Source of the DNA: Bacteroidota bacterium
GTDB taxonomy: Bacteria > Bacteroidota > Bacteroidia > Chitinophagales > Chitinophagaceae
Direction: 5' to 3'
DNA: 51,790 nt
NCBI GenBank assembly: GCA_018971025.1
Contig: JAGWVE010000009.1
Span: forward strand, 1 to 51,790
The first letter of the stretch is position 1. Each line of letters opens with the position of its first letter. The position numbers and the translations under genes are program-made. Shown piece after piece: positions 1 through 7,795 of the stretch. The notes under the pieces are model-generated. The model ran no database searches and was not told where the DNA came from. It saw nothing but the letters and a program-made list of their open reading frames with translations.

Positions 1-663
1 AAAGGTCCAAATGGCGAAAAACATACCGAAACCTTTTTTGATCTGATACAAGCACTTGATGCCATTGAAGGAATAGAACGCTTTAGAATTTCATCGATAG
101 AGCCCAATTTATTAACGCCAGATATCATTGAATTTGTTGCGAAGAGCAAAAAGTTCATGCCGCATTTTCATATTCCGCTTCAAAGTGGAAGCGCCGAAAT
201 ACTAGGCCTCATGCGCAGGCGCTATAAAAAAGAATTGTACCAAGAAAGAGTATCCCTCATTAAAAAGATGATACCACACTGCGCCATTGGCGTAGATGTC
301 ATTGTGGGTTTTCCTGGAGAAACAGACACACATTTTAAAGAAACATTTGACTTTTTACACGACTTAGACGTAAGCTATTTACACGTGTTCACCTATTCGG
401 AAAGAGACAATACCAAAGCATTAGAAATTAAGCCAGTTGTACCCATTGCAACTAGAAATGAACGCAACAAAGCCCTTCGTAATTTATCTTTTATGAAGCT
501 TCAATATTTTACTGCACAACATCTAGGCAGTAAAAGAAAAGTACTGTTTGAAGATTTTAATAAAAATGGAATGATGGAAGGATACACGGATAATTATATT
601 AGAATTACCACTCCATTTAGACCCGAATGGGCCAATCAAATTATTGATTGGGAAATGCGCTAA
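1..663 (+). CDS. mtaB: tRNA (t6A37) methylthiotransferase MtaB, 3' part
   Basis: The reading frame is open from the first base, so the gene enters from outside the window; about 220 C-terminal residues are visible. The family is a radical-SAM methylthiotransferase that adds a methylthio group to t6A37 of ANN-decoding tRNAs. Seen here: RISSIEP, the HIPLQSGS segment followed by MRRRY, VIVGFPGET and HVFTYSERDNTKA, all typical of the radical-SAM barrel of MtaB rather than of MiaB or RimO. The C-terminus resembles a short TRAM-like RNA-binding tail. The N-terminal domain and the CxxxCxxC cluster motif lie outside the window. It ends 8 bases before a convergent gene. Confidence 0.88.
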   Translation, partial: KGPNGEKHTETFFDLIQALDAIEGIERFRISSIEPNLLTPDIIEFVAKSKKFMPHFHIPLQSGSAEILGLMRRRYKKELYQERVSLIKKMIPHCAIGVDVIVGFPGETDTHFKETFDFLHDLDVSYLHVFTYSERDNTKALEIKPVVPIATRNERNKALRNLSFMKLQYFTAQHLGSKRKVLFEDFNKNGMMEGYTDNYIRITTPFRPEWANQIIDWEMR

Positions 664-671
664 AAAGCATA

Positions 672-1187
672 CTATACAAGGCTTACATGCGAATGCGGAA
701 ACTCGACCACCATCACTTGACCTAAACTTTGCAACCTAACGTATACTTTTTTCTTATCGCTATAGGTAACAACACCTTCCCTGTCCATAAACACGCCGTA
801 ATTGATTCTTATTTTGGTATCTTCTCTAAATCCTTCATCAGAAATTAATTGGAGAGTAGCTTCTTTTTCGCCAAGGTATTTTTGAATCATGTCTATCTCC
901 TCTTCTCTAATGATTGCTGGCTTACCCAAGTAAAAAACGAAATTTAAAACGCCATCCGTCATTTTAACTTTTGCGGATTCGGCTTCCTCAATATGAACAA
1001 AAACATATGATCTAAAAAGTGGCTCTTCAATAATTTTTTTTCGATCAGTCCACTGCTTTTCTATTTTTTGTAAAGGGCACCAACACTCTATACCCTTTTT
1101 TTTGAGTAGTATGTCTATTTTTTTCTCCCATCTTGGCTTGGTATACAAAGCATACCATTTTTTTTGATTCTCCATATTACATTTCAA
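672..1187 (-). CDS. NusG-like (UpxY-type) transcription antitermination protein
   Basis: A 171-residue protein with an N-terminal NGN domain (KKWYALYTKPRWEKK near residue 10, then PLFRSYVFVHI) and a C-terminal KOW-like segment around residues 125-165 (YGVFMDREGVVTY). It is clearly distinct from the housekeeping NusG encoded at 41686-42294. In Bacteroidota such specialised NusG paralogues (UpxY family) usually act at the head of polysaccharide operons; here the gene stands at the end of a minus-strand run behind prc and no polysaccharide genes follow it within the window. Met5 (1175) is an equally good start, and no ribosome-binding site decides between them. Assignment to the paralogue family is firm; its target is unknown. 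Confidence 0.8.
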   Translation of the reverse strand: MKCNMENQKKWYALYTKPRWEKKIDILLKKKGIECWCPLQKIEKQWTDRKKIIEEPLFRSYVFVHIEEAESAKVKMTDGVLNFVFYLGKPAIIREEEIDMIQKYLGEKEATLQLISDEGFREDTKIRINYGVFMDREGVVTYSDKKKVYVRLQSLGQVMVVEFPHSHVSLV

Positions 1188-1219
1188 CTTAGAAACACGT
1201 AAACAAAACTTGGGGGAGA

Positions 1220-3373
1220 TTATTTATAAACAAAACTAGATTTAGCAGCAATCATTTTATTCATGACCTTCACTGTTTCACTGATAGGCATATCCGATTT
1301 TAGGGCATTTAACCAAGCCTTATAACGTTCACCTTTATTTTTATCCGGATTGTTATAAAACTTGTCATTATCCACTGCGACAGGATTAATGGTTAAATTT
1401 TTGGCTGGTTTTAAAAGTGCATTATTTTCTTCAACCACTTTTTTAATTTTCACTTGTAGAGCTTGATAGCTAGCCAAATTTAATGGCGCATACCCCTCTG
1501 ATGTGCTCGCAATCCAAGATAAATTATTTTTAAGGGTATTGAAATTGGCGTCTTTTTGGATACGCTCTTTTTCAGCAGCAATAGCAGATTCATATACCCC
1601 ACTTTGACTCCATAAAAAATAGGGCGCTGTGGCTATTTTATGAAAAGGAAGTGCTGATTCATTGTCTTTTTCCCTGAGCTTTAAATACTCGTAGCTATCC
1701 GGAAGTACGATATCAGACTCTACACCACGAAGTTGTGTAGAAGCACCATTTACACGGTAAAACATTTGGAAAGTAAGTTTAACAGCACCCATATCGGTTC
1801 GTCCGCTAAACTGATCGATGGGGTTACCAAAAGGAATACTACGTTGAACTGTTCCTTTACCATACGTAGACGTGCTTCCTATAATAACGCCTCTCTTATA
1901 ATCTTGAATGGCTGCTGCAAAAATTTCACTGGCAGAAGCACTAAATTCATTTACCATAACTGCAAGCGGTCCATCATACAATGTGCCAGATTGACGATCA
2001 CTTAATACCGTAGACTTTCCTTCTCTATCTCTCACTTGCACCACAGGTCCTTGGTTAATAAATAAACCCACCATCTGAATTACTTCATATAAAGATCCAC
2101 CACCATTGTTGCGCAAATCAATGACAATTCCTTTTACATTTTCTGCCTTAAATTTCACAATTTCTTTTGCAATATCTTCAGAACAACGATTGCCATTTTC
2201 TCTTTCATAATCTGCATAAAACTCTGGCAAATAAATGTATCCAATTTTATCAGCACCTTCTGTAACAATAGCGCTTCTGGCAAATGTTTCATCAAGTACA
2301 ATTTCTTCTCTAATAAGCGATACTACTTTAACAGTGCCATTGGTTTTTTTAATGGTTAACCTTACTTCGGTACCTTTATTTCCTCTAATAATTTTAACCG
2401 CGTCTTCTGTGGCATAACCAGCCACATCAACAGGTTCGGCACTTCCTTGTGCTACTTTTAAGATCACATCATTGGCATCAATTTCTCTTGATTTCCAAGC
2501 AGCACCACCTGGTTGCACCGATGCAATTTTGATGCCGTTTTCATCTTCACCTAACTGCGCACCAATACCAAAGAAACGTCCACTCATACCTTCATCGAAA
2601 GCCCTTTTTTCGATAGGCGGAAAATAATCTGTATGCGGATCCATGAGTCCCGTGATGGCATTGATATAAGCAGCAAAACGTTGGTCTTCGTTGAACGTTT
2701 TTTGAATACGATCAAAGCGTTTATTGGTTGCTTTTAATACCTGCTCTCTAGACATTCTCTCTAGCGTAGAATCTGCTTTTGGAACGTAATCTTTTTTGCC
2801 TTTATTTTTTTCCCTTTGATCTAAGTAATCGGCGTAACGTTCTAAAACTGCATAGGCCAATTGTTTTCTCCAACGATCTTTTCTTGTGGCTGCTGTAGTT
2901 GCAAATTCTTGCTTTTCATTTTCCAATAACACTGAATCTTTTGCATTAAAATCGAAAGGCGATTTTAAAATCTCTTTGTATAAAAGAATGATTTCATTTA
3001 ATCTTTTGGTATACACTTCACTTACCGCAGGCACAAATGCAATAGGTGCGCCATTGATTTCATCATCAAGGCTGGTTTCAAATTTTTTAAAGCCAGCAAT
3101 ATCTGATTGCAAGAACAATGTTTTTTCTGGATCTAGCGCTTTTAAATACGCTGTAAAAAGCTTTTTAGAAAAAGCGTCATCGATGGCTTTAGGGCTATAA
3201 TGTTGAGCTTCTAGTAAAGCTCCAACTGTTGCCAATAATTTTTGACGTTGACTTGGTTGCAATTCCTCATTTGTAGAACTTACCTTAAATGCAAAAAACA
3301 CTGCTCCAAATAGCGTAATACCTGCTAGTAGTAATCCTTTCCTTGTCTTCATAAATGCAATAAATTTTTCCAT
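1220..3373 (-). CDS. prc: Carboxy-terminal processing protease (Prc/Tsp, S41A)
   Basis: A 717-residue periplasmic serine protease of the tail-specific type, which degrades or trims proteins from their C-termini. An N-terminal membrane anchor or signal segment covers roughly residues 13-29. A helical N-terminal region precedes a PDZ domain (around residues 255-345, with GIGAQLGEDENGIKIASVQPGG). The S41 domain carries the Ser-Lys dyad: Ser480 in the FSASASEIF motif and Lys506 in YGKGTVQ. The C-terminal DUF3340-like region completes the long Tsp architecture; the length is close to E. coli Prc. The NusG-like gene follows 32 bases downstream and may be co-transcribed. Confidence 0.92.
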   Translation of the reverse strand: MEKFIAFMKTRKGLLLAGITLFGAVFFAFKVSSTNEELQPSQRQKLLATVGALLEAQHYSPKAIDDAFSKKLFTAYLKALDPEKTLFLQSDIAGFKKFETSLDDEINGAPIAFVPAVSEVYTKRLNEIILLYKEILKSPFDFNAKDSVLLENEKQEFATTAATRKDRWRKQLAYAVLERYADYLDQREKNKGKKDYVPKADSTLERMSREQVLKATNKRFDRIQKTFNEDQRFAAYINAITGLMDPHTDYFPPIEKRAFDEGMSGRFFGIGAQLGEDENGIKIASVQPGGAAWKSREIDANDVILKVAQGSAEPVDVAGYATEDAVKIIRGNKGTEVRLTIKKTNGTVKVVSLIREEIVLDETFARSAIVTEGADKIGYIYLPEFYADYERENGNRCSEDIAKEIVKFKAENVKGIVIDLRNNGGGSLYEVIQMVGLFINQGPVVQVRDREGKSTVLSDRQSGTLYDGPLAVMVNEFSASASEIFAAAIQDYKRGVIIGSTSTYGKGTVQRSIPFGNPIDQFSGRTDMGAVKLTFQMFYRVNGASTQLRGVESDIVLPDSYEYLKLREKDNESALPFHKIATAPYFLWSQSGVYESAIAAEKERIQKDANFNTLKNNLSWIASTSEGYAPLNLASYQALQVKIKKVVEENNALLKPAKNLTINPVAVDNDKFYNNPDKNKGERYKAWLNALKSDMPISETVKVMNKMIAAKSSFVYK

Positions 3374-3487
3374 GTTGGAAATCTGGTATAAATCAAAAAT
3401 AACTGAAAAGAATCATCGAAAAACAGCCTTTGGGCCAAATTAACAAAGGTTTTGATAAGCGGTAACAAAGAAAGTTTAAAATGAGAT

Positions 3488-3517
3488 TTTGTAAAATGCT
3501 CAATTACCTTATTTTTG
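3488..3517 (+). promoter_or_regulatory. Promoter of tRNA-His
   Basis: A Bacteroidota-type promoter: TTTG at 3488-3491, an 18-nt spacer, and TATTTTTG (fits TAnnTTTG) at 3510-3517, ending 13 bases before the tRNA 5' end. Sequence match only. Confidence 0.7.
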
Positions 3518-3530
3518 CACTCCCTTAAAC

Positions 3531-3605
3531 GGAGAGCGTAGCTCAGTAGGTTAGAGCGTCAGTTTGTGGCACTGAAGGCCGTGGGTTCGAGACCCATCGT
3601 TCTCC
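3531..3605 (+). tRNA. tRNA-His (GTG)
   Basis: Cloverleaf with D arm, anticodon stem TCAGT/ACTGA, loop TTGTGGC giving anticodon GTG, and T loop TTCGAGA. G at 3531 sits at position -1 and pairs with C73 (3605), the extra base pair that is the identity mark of tRNA-His; U8 and A9 fall in place only with this register. The CCA end is not encoded. It is a single transcription unit with its own promoter and terminator. Confidence 0.96.
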
Positions 3606-3616
3606 CAACATCATTT

Positions 3617-3647
3617 AAAACCTATAAGTATTCCTTATAGGTTTTTT
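3617..3647 (+). terminator. Terminator of tRNA-His
   Basis: Inverted repeat AAAACCTATAAG (3617-3628) / CTTATAGGTTTT (3634-3645), 5-nt loop, running into T's. It lies just behind the tRNA and 15 bases before the DUF445 gene. Confidence 0.8.
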
Positions 3648-3661
3648 AAATTACACGCATT

Positions 3662-4267
3662 ATGTCTTTTCTAATTCTCTCAATCCCTTTGATATCAGCG
3701 TTTATAGGCTGGTTCACCAATTGGATAGCCATTAAAATGTTGTTTCATCCGAGACTCCCTGTAAAAGTATTGGGGCTCACTTTTCAAGGGATTTTTCCTA
3801 AAAGACAGCGTCAATTTGCTGAAAAATTGGGCAAACTAGTAAGTGAAGAGCTCCTTTCTTTTAAAGATATTGAGGCAAAAATTACCGATGGAAGCAACTT
3901 ACAACAAGTAATGCCCGTAGTTGAAACCCATATAGATAACTTTTTACGCAATAAATTGGCCGCAGAAATGCCTATTATAAGCATGTTTATTGGAGATAAG
4001 ACCATTGAACAGCTTAAATCCGTATTTATGAAAGAGCTCGAAGCCCTATTTCCAGTGCTCATGGCCAAATACATGGATACTTTAAAGCACCAATTAGACC
4101 TGGAAGCGATTGTGACAGAAAAGGTTAGCAATTTTAGCTCCGACAAGCTAGAAGAGATATTGCAGGCCATTATGTCAAAAGAATTCAGGTTTATAGAAGT
4201 AATTGGCGCAGTATTAGGGTTTTTGATAGGTATTATTCAGGTGTTTATTACATGGATTGGCCAATAA
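3662..4267 (+). CDS. DUF445 family membrane protein
   Basis: A 201-residue protein. It opens with a hydrophobic helix (about residues 3-24, ISAFIGWFTNWIAIKMLFHP), the conserved start of DUF445/YheB-like proteins, and closes with a second hydrophobic helix (about residues 178-199). The middle is a largely alpha-helical soluble segment. The FTNWIAIKMLF and GIFPKRQ motifs are typical of the family. The function is not established; a two-helix protein with both ends in the inner membrane is inferred. It stands alone behind the tRNA-His terminator. A CTTTGC-like -7 element precedes the next gene, not this one, so its own promoter is not obvious. Confidence 0.82.
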   Translation: MSFLILSIPLISAFIGWFTNWIAIKMLFHPRLPVKVLGLTFQGIFPKRQRQFAEKLGKLVSEELLSFKDIEAKITDGSNLQQVMPVVETHIDNFLRNKLAAEMPIISMFIGDKTIEQLKSVFMKELEALFPVLMAKYMDTLKHQLDLEAIVTEKVSNFSSDKLEEILQAIMSKEFRFIEVIGAVLGFLIGIIQVFITWIGQ

Positions 4268-4423
4268 GTGAGCTAATTTTGCCGTTTACCGATTAAAAAA
4301 GGGCTATTTGAGCCATTTTGAAAACTTTACCCCCAAAAAATTGTCATATTACCGCTTGTATAATGAAACCGAGTGTCTCGTTATTAAACAAGAACTTTGC
4401 ATAAATAATTATAAATAAATAAG

Positions 4424-7102
4424 ATGCGTAAAATAGTAGCAGCAATTGCATTGGTATTGATTTCTCTAAATATCGTTACTGCCCAGTACCCTGGTGCAAG
4501 AACGGGTGGCATGCCGGGTGGCGCGCAAACCAATATTGGACATTTTTATGGTAAAATAGTAGATAGTAAAACCAACAAAGCCTTGGATGCCATGACCGTG
4601 CAATTAACTGGCAATAAGTTTGACACCGTAACCAAAAAAATGAAGGAGGCTGTTTTGAGCACTCAAATCACCAAAGCAAATGGAGATTTTAGCTTCGAAA
4701 ACCTCTCTTTGTTTGGAAACTATAAACTTAAAGTTTCTGGCTTAGGTGTTAAAACACTTGATCAAGCAATCAGTTTTGGCATTAAAATGCCTCAGCCAGG
4801 AACGGCCCCTAACATGCAACAAATGTTGGGCATGGCCGATAAAGACCTCGGAAACATTAAAGTAACAGCAGAAGCTACAGATCTAGGTAATGTTACTGTT
4901 ACTTCTTCAAGCAAACCTCAGTTTGAGATGGGTATTGACCGTAAAATATTTAATGTAGATAAAAACCTCGTTAGTACAGGTCAATCAGCAACTGAAATCA
5001 TGAAAAATATACCTTCCGTTAATGTAGATATTGATGGGAACGTAACACTCAGAAATGCTGCACCTACAATTTTTATGGATGGCAGACCTACTACCCTTAC
5101 GCTTGACCAAATTCCGTCTGATATCATTGACCGTGTAGAATTAATTACCAATCCATCTGCAAAATTTGACGCATCGGGTGGCAACGGTGGTATCATCAAT
5201 ATTGTATTAAAGAAGAATAAAAAAGTTGGTTACAATGGTGGTATCAGAGCAGGTATTGACGCAAGAGGCAAAATAAATTTTGGTTCTGATTTAAATATTC
5301 GCCAAAATAAAATCAACGCTTTTTTATCTGCAAACGTTAACAAATTTAAATCAATTGGCAACAGTCTTATTACAAGAGATAACTTATTTACAACACCAAG
5401 TAGCATTAAAACAGCTGCCAATACCATAAACGAAGGTGGCTTTAGCTTTATGAGAGGTGGTTTTGATTATTTTATTGACAACAGAAATACACTTTCTTTT
5501 GCAGGTAACTACAATACCGGAAACTTTAGTACCGAAAACAATCAACGCGTAGATTCTACCATTAAAAGTGCCTACACTTCTTACAATCAAATTGGAAGTG
5601 GTAACGAATCTACCTCTAATAGTTTTGGCGGCCAGTTAAGCTACAAACACAACTATGCAAAAAATGGTGAAAGCTTATCTGCCGATTTTAATTACAACGA
5701 AAGAAACAGCAACAACACTTCTACAGTAAATACCCAAACTTATTTTATCAACAATACTTTTAAAGGACTTCCTTTAAAACAACAAACTTTAGGTTCTGGT
5801 AATTCAAGTAATATCACAGGACAATTGGATTATGAAAATCCAATTAAAGAAGACAGCAAATTAGAAATGGGGGCAAGAGGTTCTGTACGTTTAAATGAAT
5901 CTGTGTCAAACCAGTACAGATACAATAATACAACAGGCAAATATGAAATGTTGTCGAATATTAGCAATAGCTTCAAATCTAACGACCAAGTGTATGCGGC
6001 CTATGCAACCTATACTTTTAAAGTGAGAAGAACGAGCTACCAATTAGGCTTAAGAGCAGAAAGTTCAAATTATACAGGCACTTTGCTTACAACAACTGGC
6101 AAAGATTCGGCAAGCTTTAAAGTGCAATATCCACTGAGCTTAATCCCTACTGCGTTTTTAACCTACAAATTAACGGACAAGCAAGACTTACAATTCAACT
6201 ATGCACGAAGAATTAATAGAGCTAACTTTTGGCAATTGATTCCTTATCCAGATTTTACAGATCCACAAAATATTAGCGTGGGTAATCCGGGTATTCGTCC
6301 AGAATTTACCAATTCATTTGAATTCTCGTATAACAATGCCTACAAGCAAGGAGCTAACTTTTTAGCTACTGCATTTTTCAAATACAGCACCGACTTAATT
6401 ACGAGGTATGTGTATACTGGCAAGAATCAGCTAAACCCTGCAGACACTACGCCAGTTTATTATACGTCTTACATTAACGCAGACAATAGCATTGTTTTTG
6501 GACTTGAATTAAGCAATAAAGTTCCTGTAACGAAGTGGTGGGATTTAACGTTAAGTGGAAACTTATTTAGTTCTAAAATTAATGCAAGCATTCCTGGTCA
6601 AAACATTAGCAATGACGCACAAGTAAGTTGGTTTGCAAAAATGAACAGTAATTTCAAAATCAATAAAACACTTTCTATCCAATTAAGTGGCGACTACCAA
6701 GCTAAAACAATATTATCTCCAAACGTTGGAGGTGGTGGTGGACGTGGCGGCATGGGCGGCGGCGGTGGATGGGGTATGATGTTTGGCGGTGGCGCACAAA
6801 CTTCTGCTCAAGGATATAATTTACCACGTTACGGATTTGACCTTGCTATAAGAAAAGATTGGACTTGGAAAAATGGTAAAAGCGGATCACTTACCCTAAG
6901 CATGAATGATATATTCAGAACTCAACTCTATAAGTCATACTCAGAAAGCAGCTTCTTTACACAAACAAGTGAGCGCAGAAGAGATGCTCAAATTGCACGT
7001 ATCAACTTCAATTATAGATTTGGTAAATTTGATGCTGCATTATTCAAACGCAAAAACACCAAAGCGGATCAAAGTGGTGGCGGCATGGATATGATGCAAT
7101 AA
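4424..7102 (+). CDS. TonB-dependent receptor-like outer membrane beta-barrel protein
   Basis: 892 residues. A signal peptide covers residues 1-20 (cleavage before Gln21 likely). A carboxypeptidase-regulatory-like domain follows (about 38-115, GKIVDSKTNKALDAMTV), then a plug-like domain (about 165-290, ending in GGIINIVLKKNKK) and a long C-terminal barrel of aromatic-rich strands with a closing RINFNYRFGKF strand. The barrel is of the Bacteroidota OMP_b-brl_3 kind. No SusD partner lies next to it, so a classical SusCD glycan pair is not supported and the substrate is unknown. Odd feature: Gly/Met-rich stretches at the mature N-terminus, at residues about 769-792, and at the very C-terminus (GGGMDMMQ). 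Confidence 0.85.
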   Translation: MRKIVAAIALVLISLNIVTAQYPGARTGGMPGGAQTNIGHFYGKIVDSKTNKALDAMTVQLTGNKFDTVTKKMKEAVLSTQITKANGDFSFENLSLFGNYKLKVSGLGVKTLDQAISFGIKMPQPGTAPNMQQMLGMADKDLGNIKVTAEATDLGNVTVTSSSKPQFEMGIDRKIFNVDKNLVSTGQSATEIMKNIPSVNVDIDGNVTLRNAAPTIFMDGRPTTLTLDQIPSDIIDRVELITNPSAKFDASGGNGGIINIVLKKNKKVGYNGGIRAGIDARGKINFGSDLNIRQNKINAFLSANVNKFKSIGNSLITRDNLFTTPSSIKTAANTINEGGFSFMRGGFDYFIDNRNTLSFAGNYNTGNFSTENNQRVDSTIKSAYTSYNQIGSGNESTSNSFGGQLSYKHNYAKNGESLSADFNYNERNSNNTSTVNTQTYFINNTFKGLPLKQQTLGSGNSSNITGQLDYENPIKEDSKLEMGARGSVRLNESVSNQYRYNNTTGKYEMLSNISNSFKSNDQVYAAYATYTFKVRRTSYQLGLRAESSNYTGTLLTTTGKDSASFKVQYPLSLIPTAFLTYKLTDKQDLQFNYARRINRANFWQLIPYPDFTDPQNISVGNPGIRPEFTNSFEFSYNNAYKQGANFLATAFFKYSTDLITRYVYTGKNQLNPADTTPVYYTSYINADNSIVFGLELSNKVPVTKWWDLTLSGNLFSSKINASIPGQNISNDAQVSWFAKMNSNFKINKTLSIQLSGDYQAKTILSPNVGGGGGRGGMGGGGGWGMMFGGGAQTSAQGYNLPRYGFDLAIRKDWTWKNGKSGSLTLSMNDIFRTQLYKSYSESSFFTQTSERRRDAQIARINFNYRFGKFDAALFKRKNTKADQSGGGMDMMQ

Positions 7103-7121
7103 AAATATTGGACTACCGGTG

Positions 7122-7787
7122 TTAGCGGTTCTTACCCGTTAACATCGGTACAAAAGAAAATACATCAAAAGATTCTTCGGTGATTGCTCCATCCGCATCT
7201 TTGGTAATGCGTAACATTCTTTGCTGATCACCCTCCTCTTCATTTACGGGTAACACCATAATGCCTCCGGGCTTAAGTTGTTCCACCAATTTAGGTGGAA
7301 TAAAAGGAGCTGCCGCTGTAATAATTATTTTATCGAAAGGCGCATAAGTAGGCAAGCCTTCGAATCCATCGCCATAGAAAAATTTAATGGTAGGATATTT
7401 TGCTTTAAAGACATAGTCTTTATGTAAATCGTATAATTTTTTTTGACGCTCTATGGTAAAAACACGCGCACCCATTTCAGCTAATATAGAAGCCTGATAT
7501 ACACTCCCAGTGCCTATTTCCAAGACTTTATCCAGCTTTTTAATTTGCAATAACTGTGTTTGATAAGCAACAGTGTGCGGATGTGAAATGGTTTGGCCTT
7601 CACCAATTGGAAAAGCCCTGTCTTCGTATGCGTGCGTAACAAAAGCAGAATCTAAAAAATAATGCCTAGGCACTGCATTGATTGCAGTTAATACAGATTC
7701 GTCGGTGATGCCCTTATCGCGGAGCAAATCAACCATTTGTTTACGAAGTCCCTTATGTACGTGTTTGTCTTCTAATTTATGATGCAT
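7122..7787 (-). CDS. pcm: Protein-L-isoaspartate O-methyltransferase
   Basis: A 221-residue enzyme that methylates L-isoaspartyl residues in aged proteins using S-adenosylmethionine, a repair reaction in the cytoplasm. Seen: the PCMT active-site segment QTISHP (66-71), SAM motif I VLEIGTGSVYQAS (88-100), an acidic end to the next strand (FTIER), and the ALKPGG-type motif LKPGGIMVLPV. Normal family length. Odd feature: the third Gly of motif I (GTGSG in family members I know) is Val96 here, from GTA instead of GGA. It lies 8 bases downstream of the phosphohexomutase and is probably co-transcribed with it; it converges on the barrel gene 19 bases away. Confidence 0.9.
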   Translation of the reverse strand: MHHKLEDKHVHKGLRKQMVDLLRDKGITDESVLTAINAVPRHYFLDSAFVTHAYEDRAFPIGEGQTISHPHTVAYQTQLLQIKKLDKVLEIGTGSVYQASILAEMGARVFTIERQKKLYDLHKDYVFKAKYPTIKFFYGDGFEGLPTYAPFDKIIITAAAPFIPPKLVEQLKPGGIMVLPVNEEEGDQQRMLRITKDADGAITEESFDVFSFVPMLTGKNR

Positions 7788-7795
7788 GATAAACC

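Noticed and set aside
4424-7102. SusC of a SusCD glycan-uptake pair
   Set aside because: No SusD-like lipoprotein or glycoside hydrolase is next to it and the barrel matches the general OMP_b-brl_3 type better.
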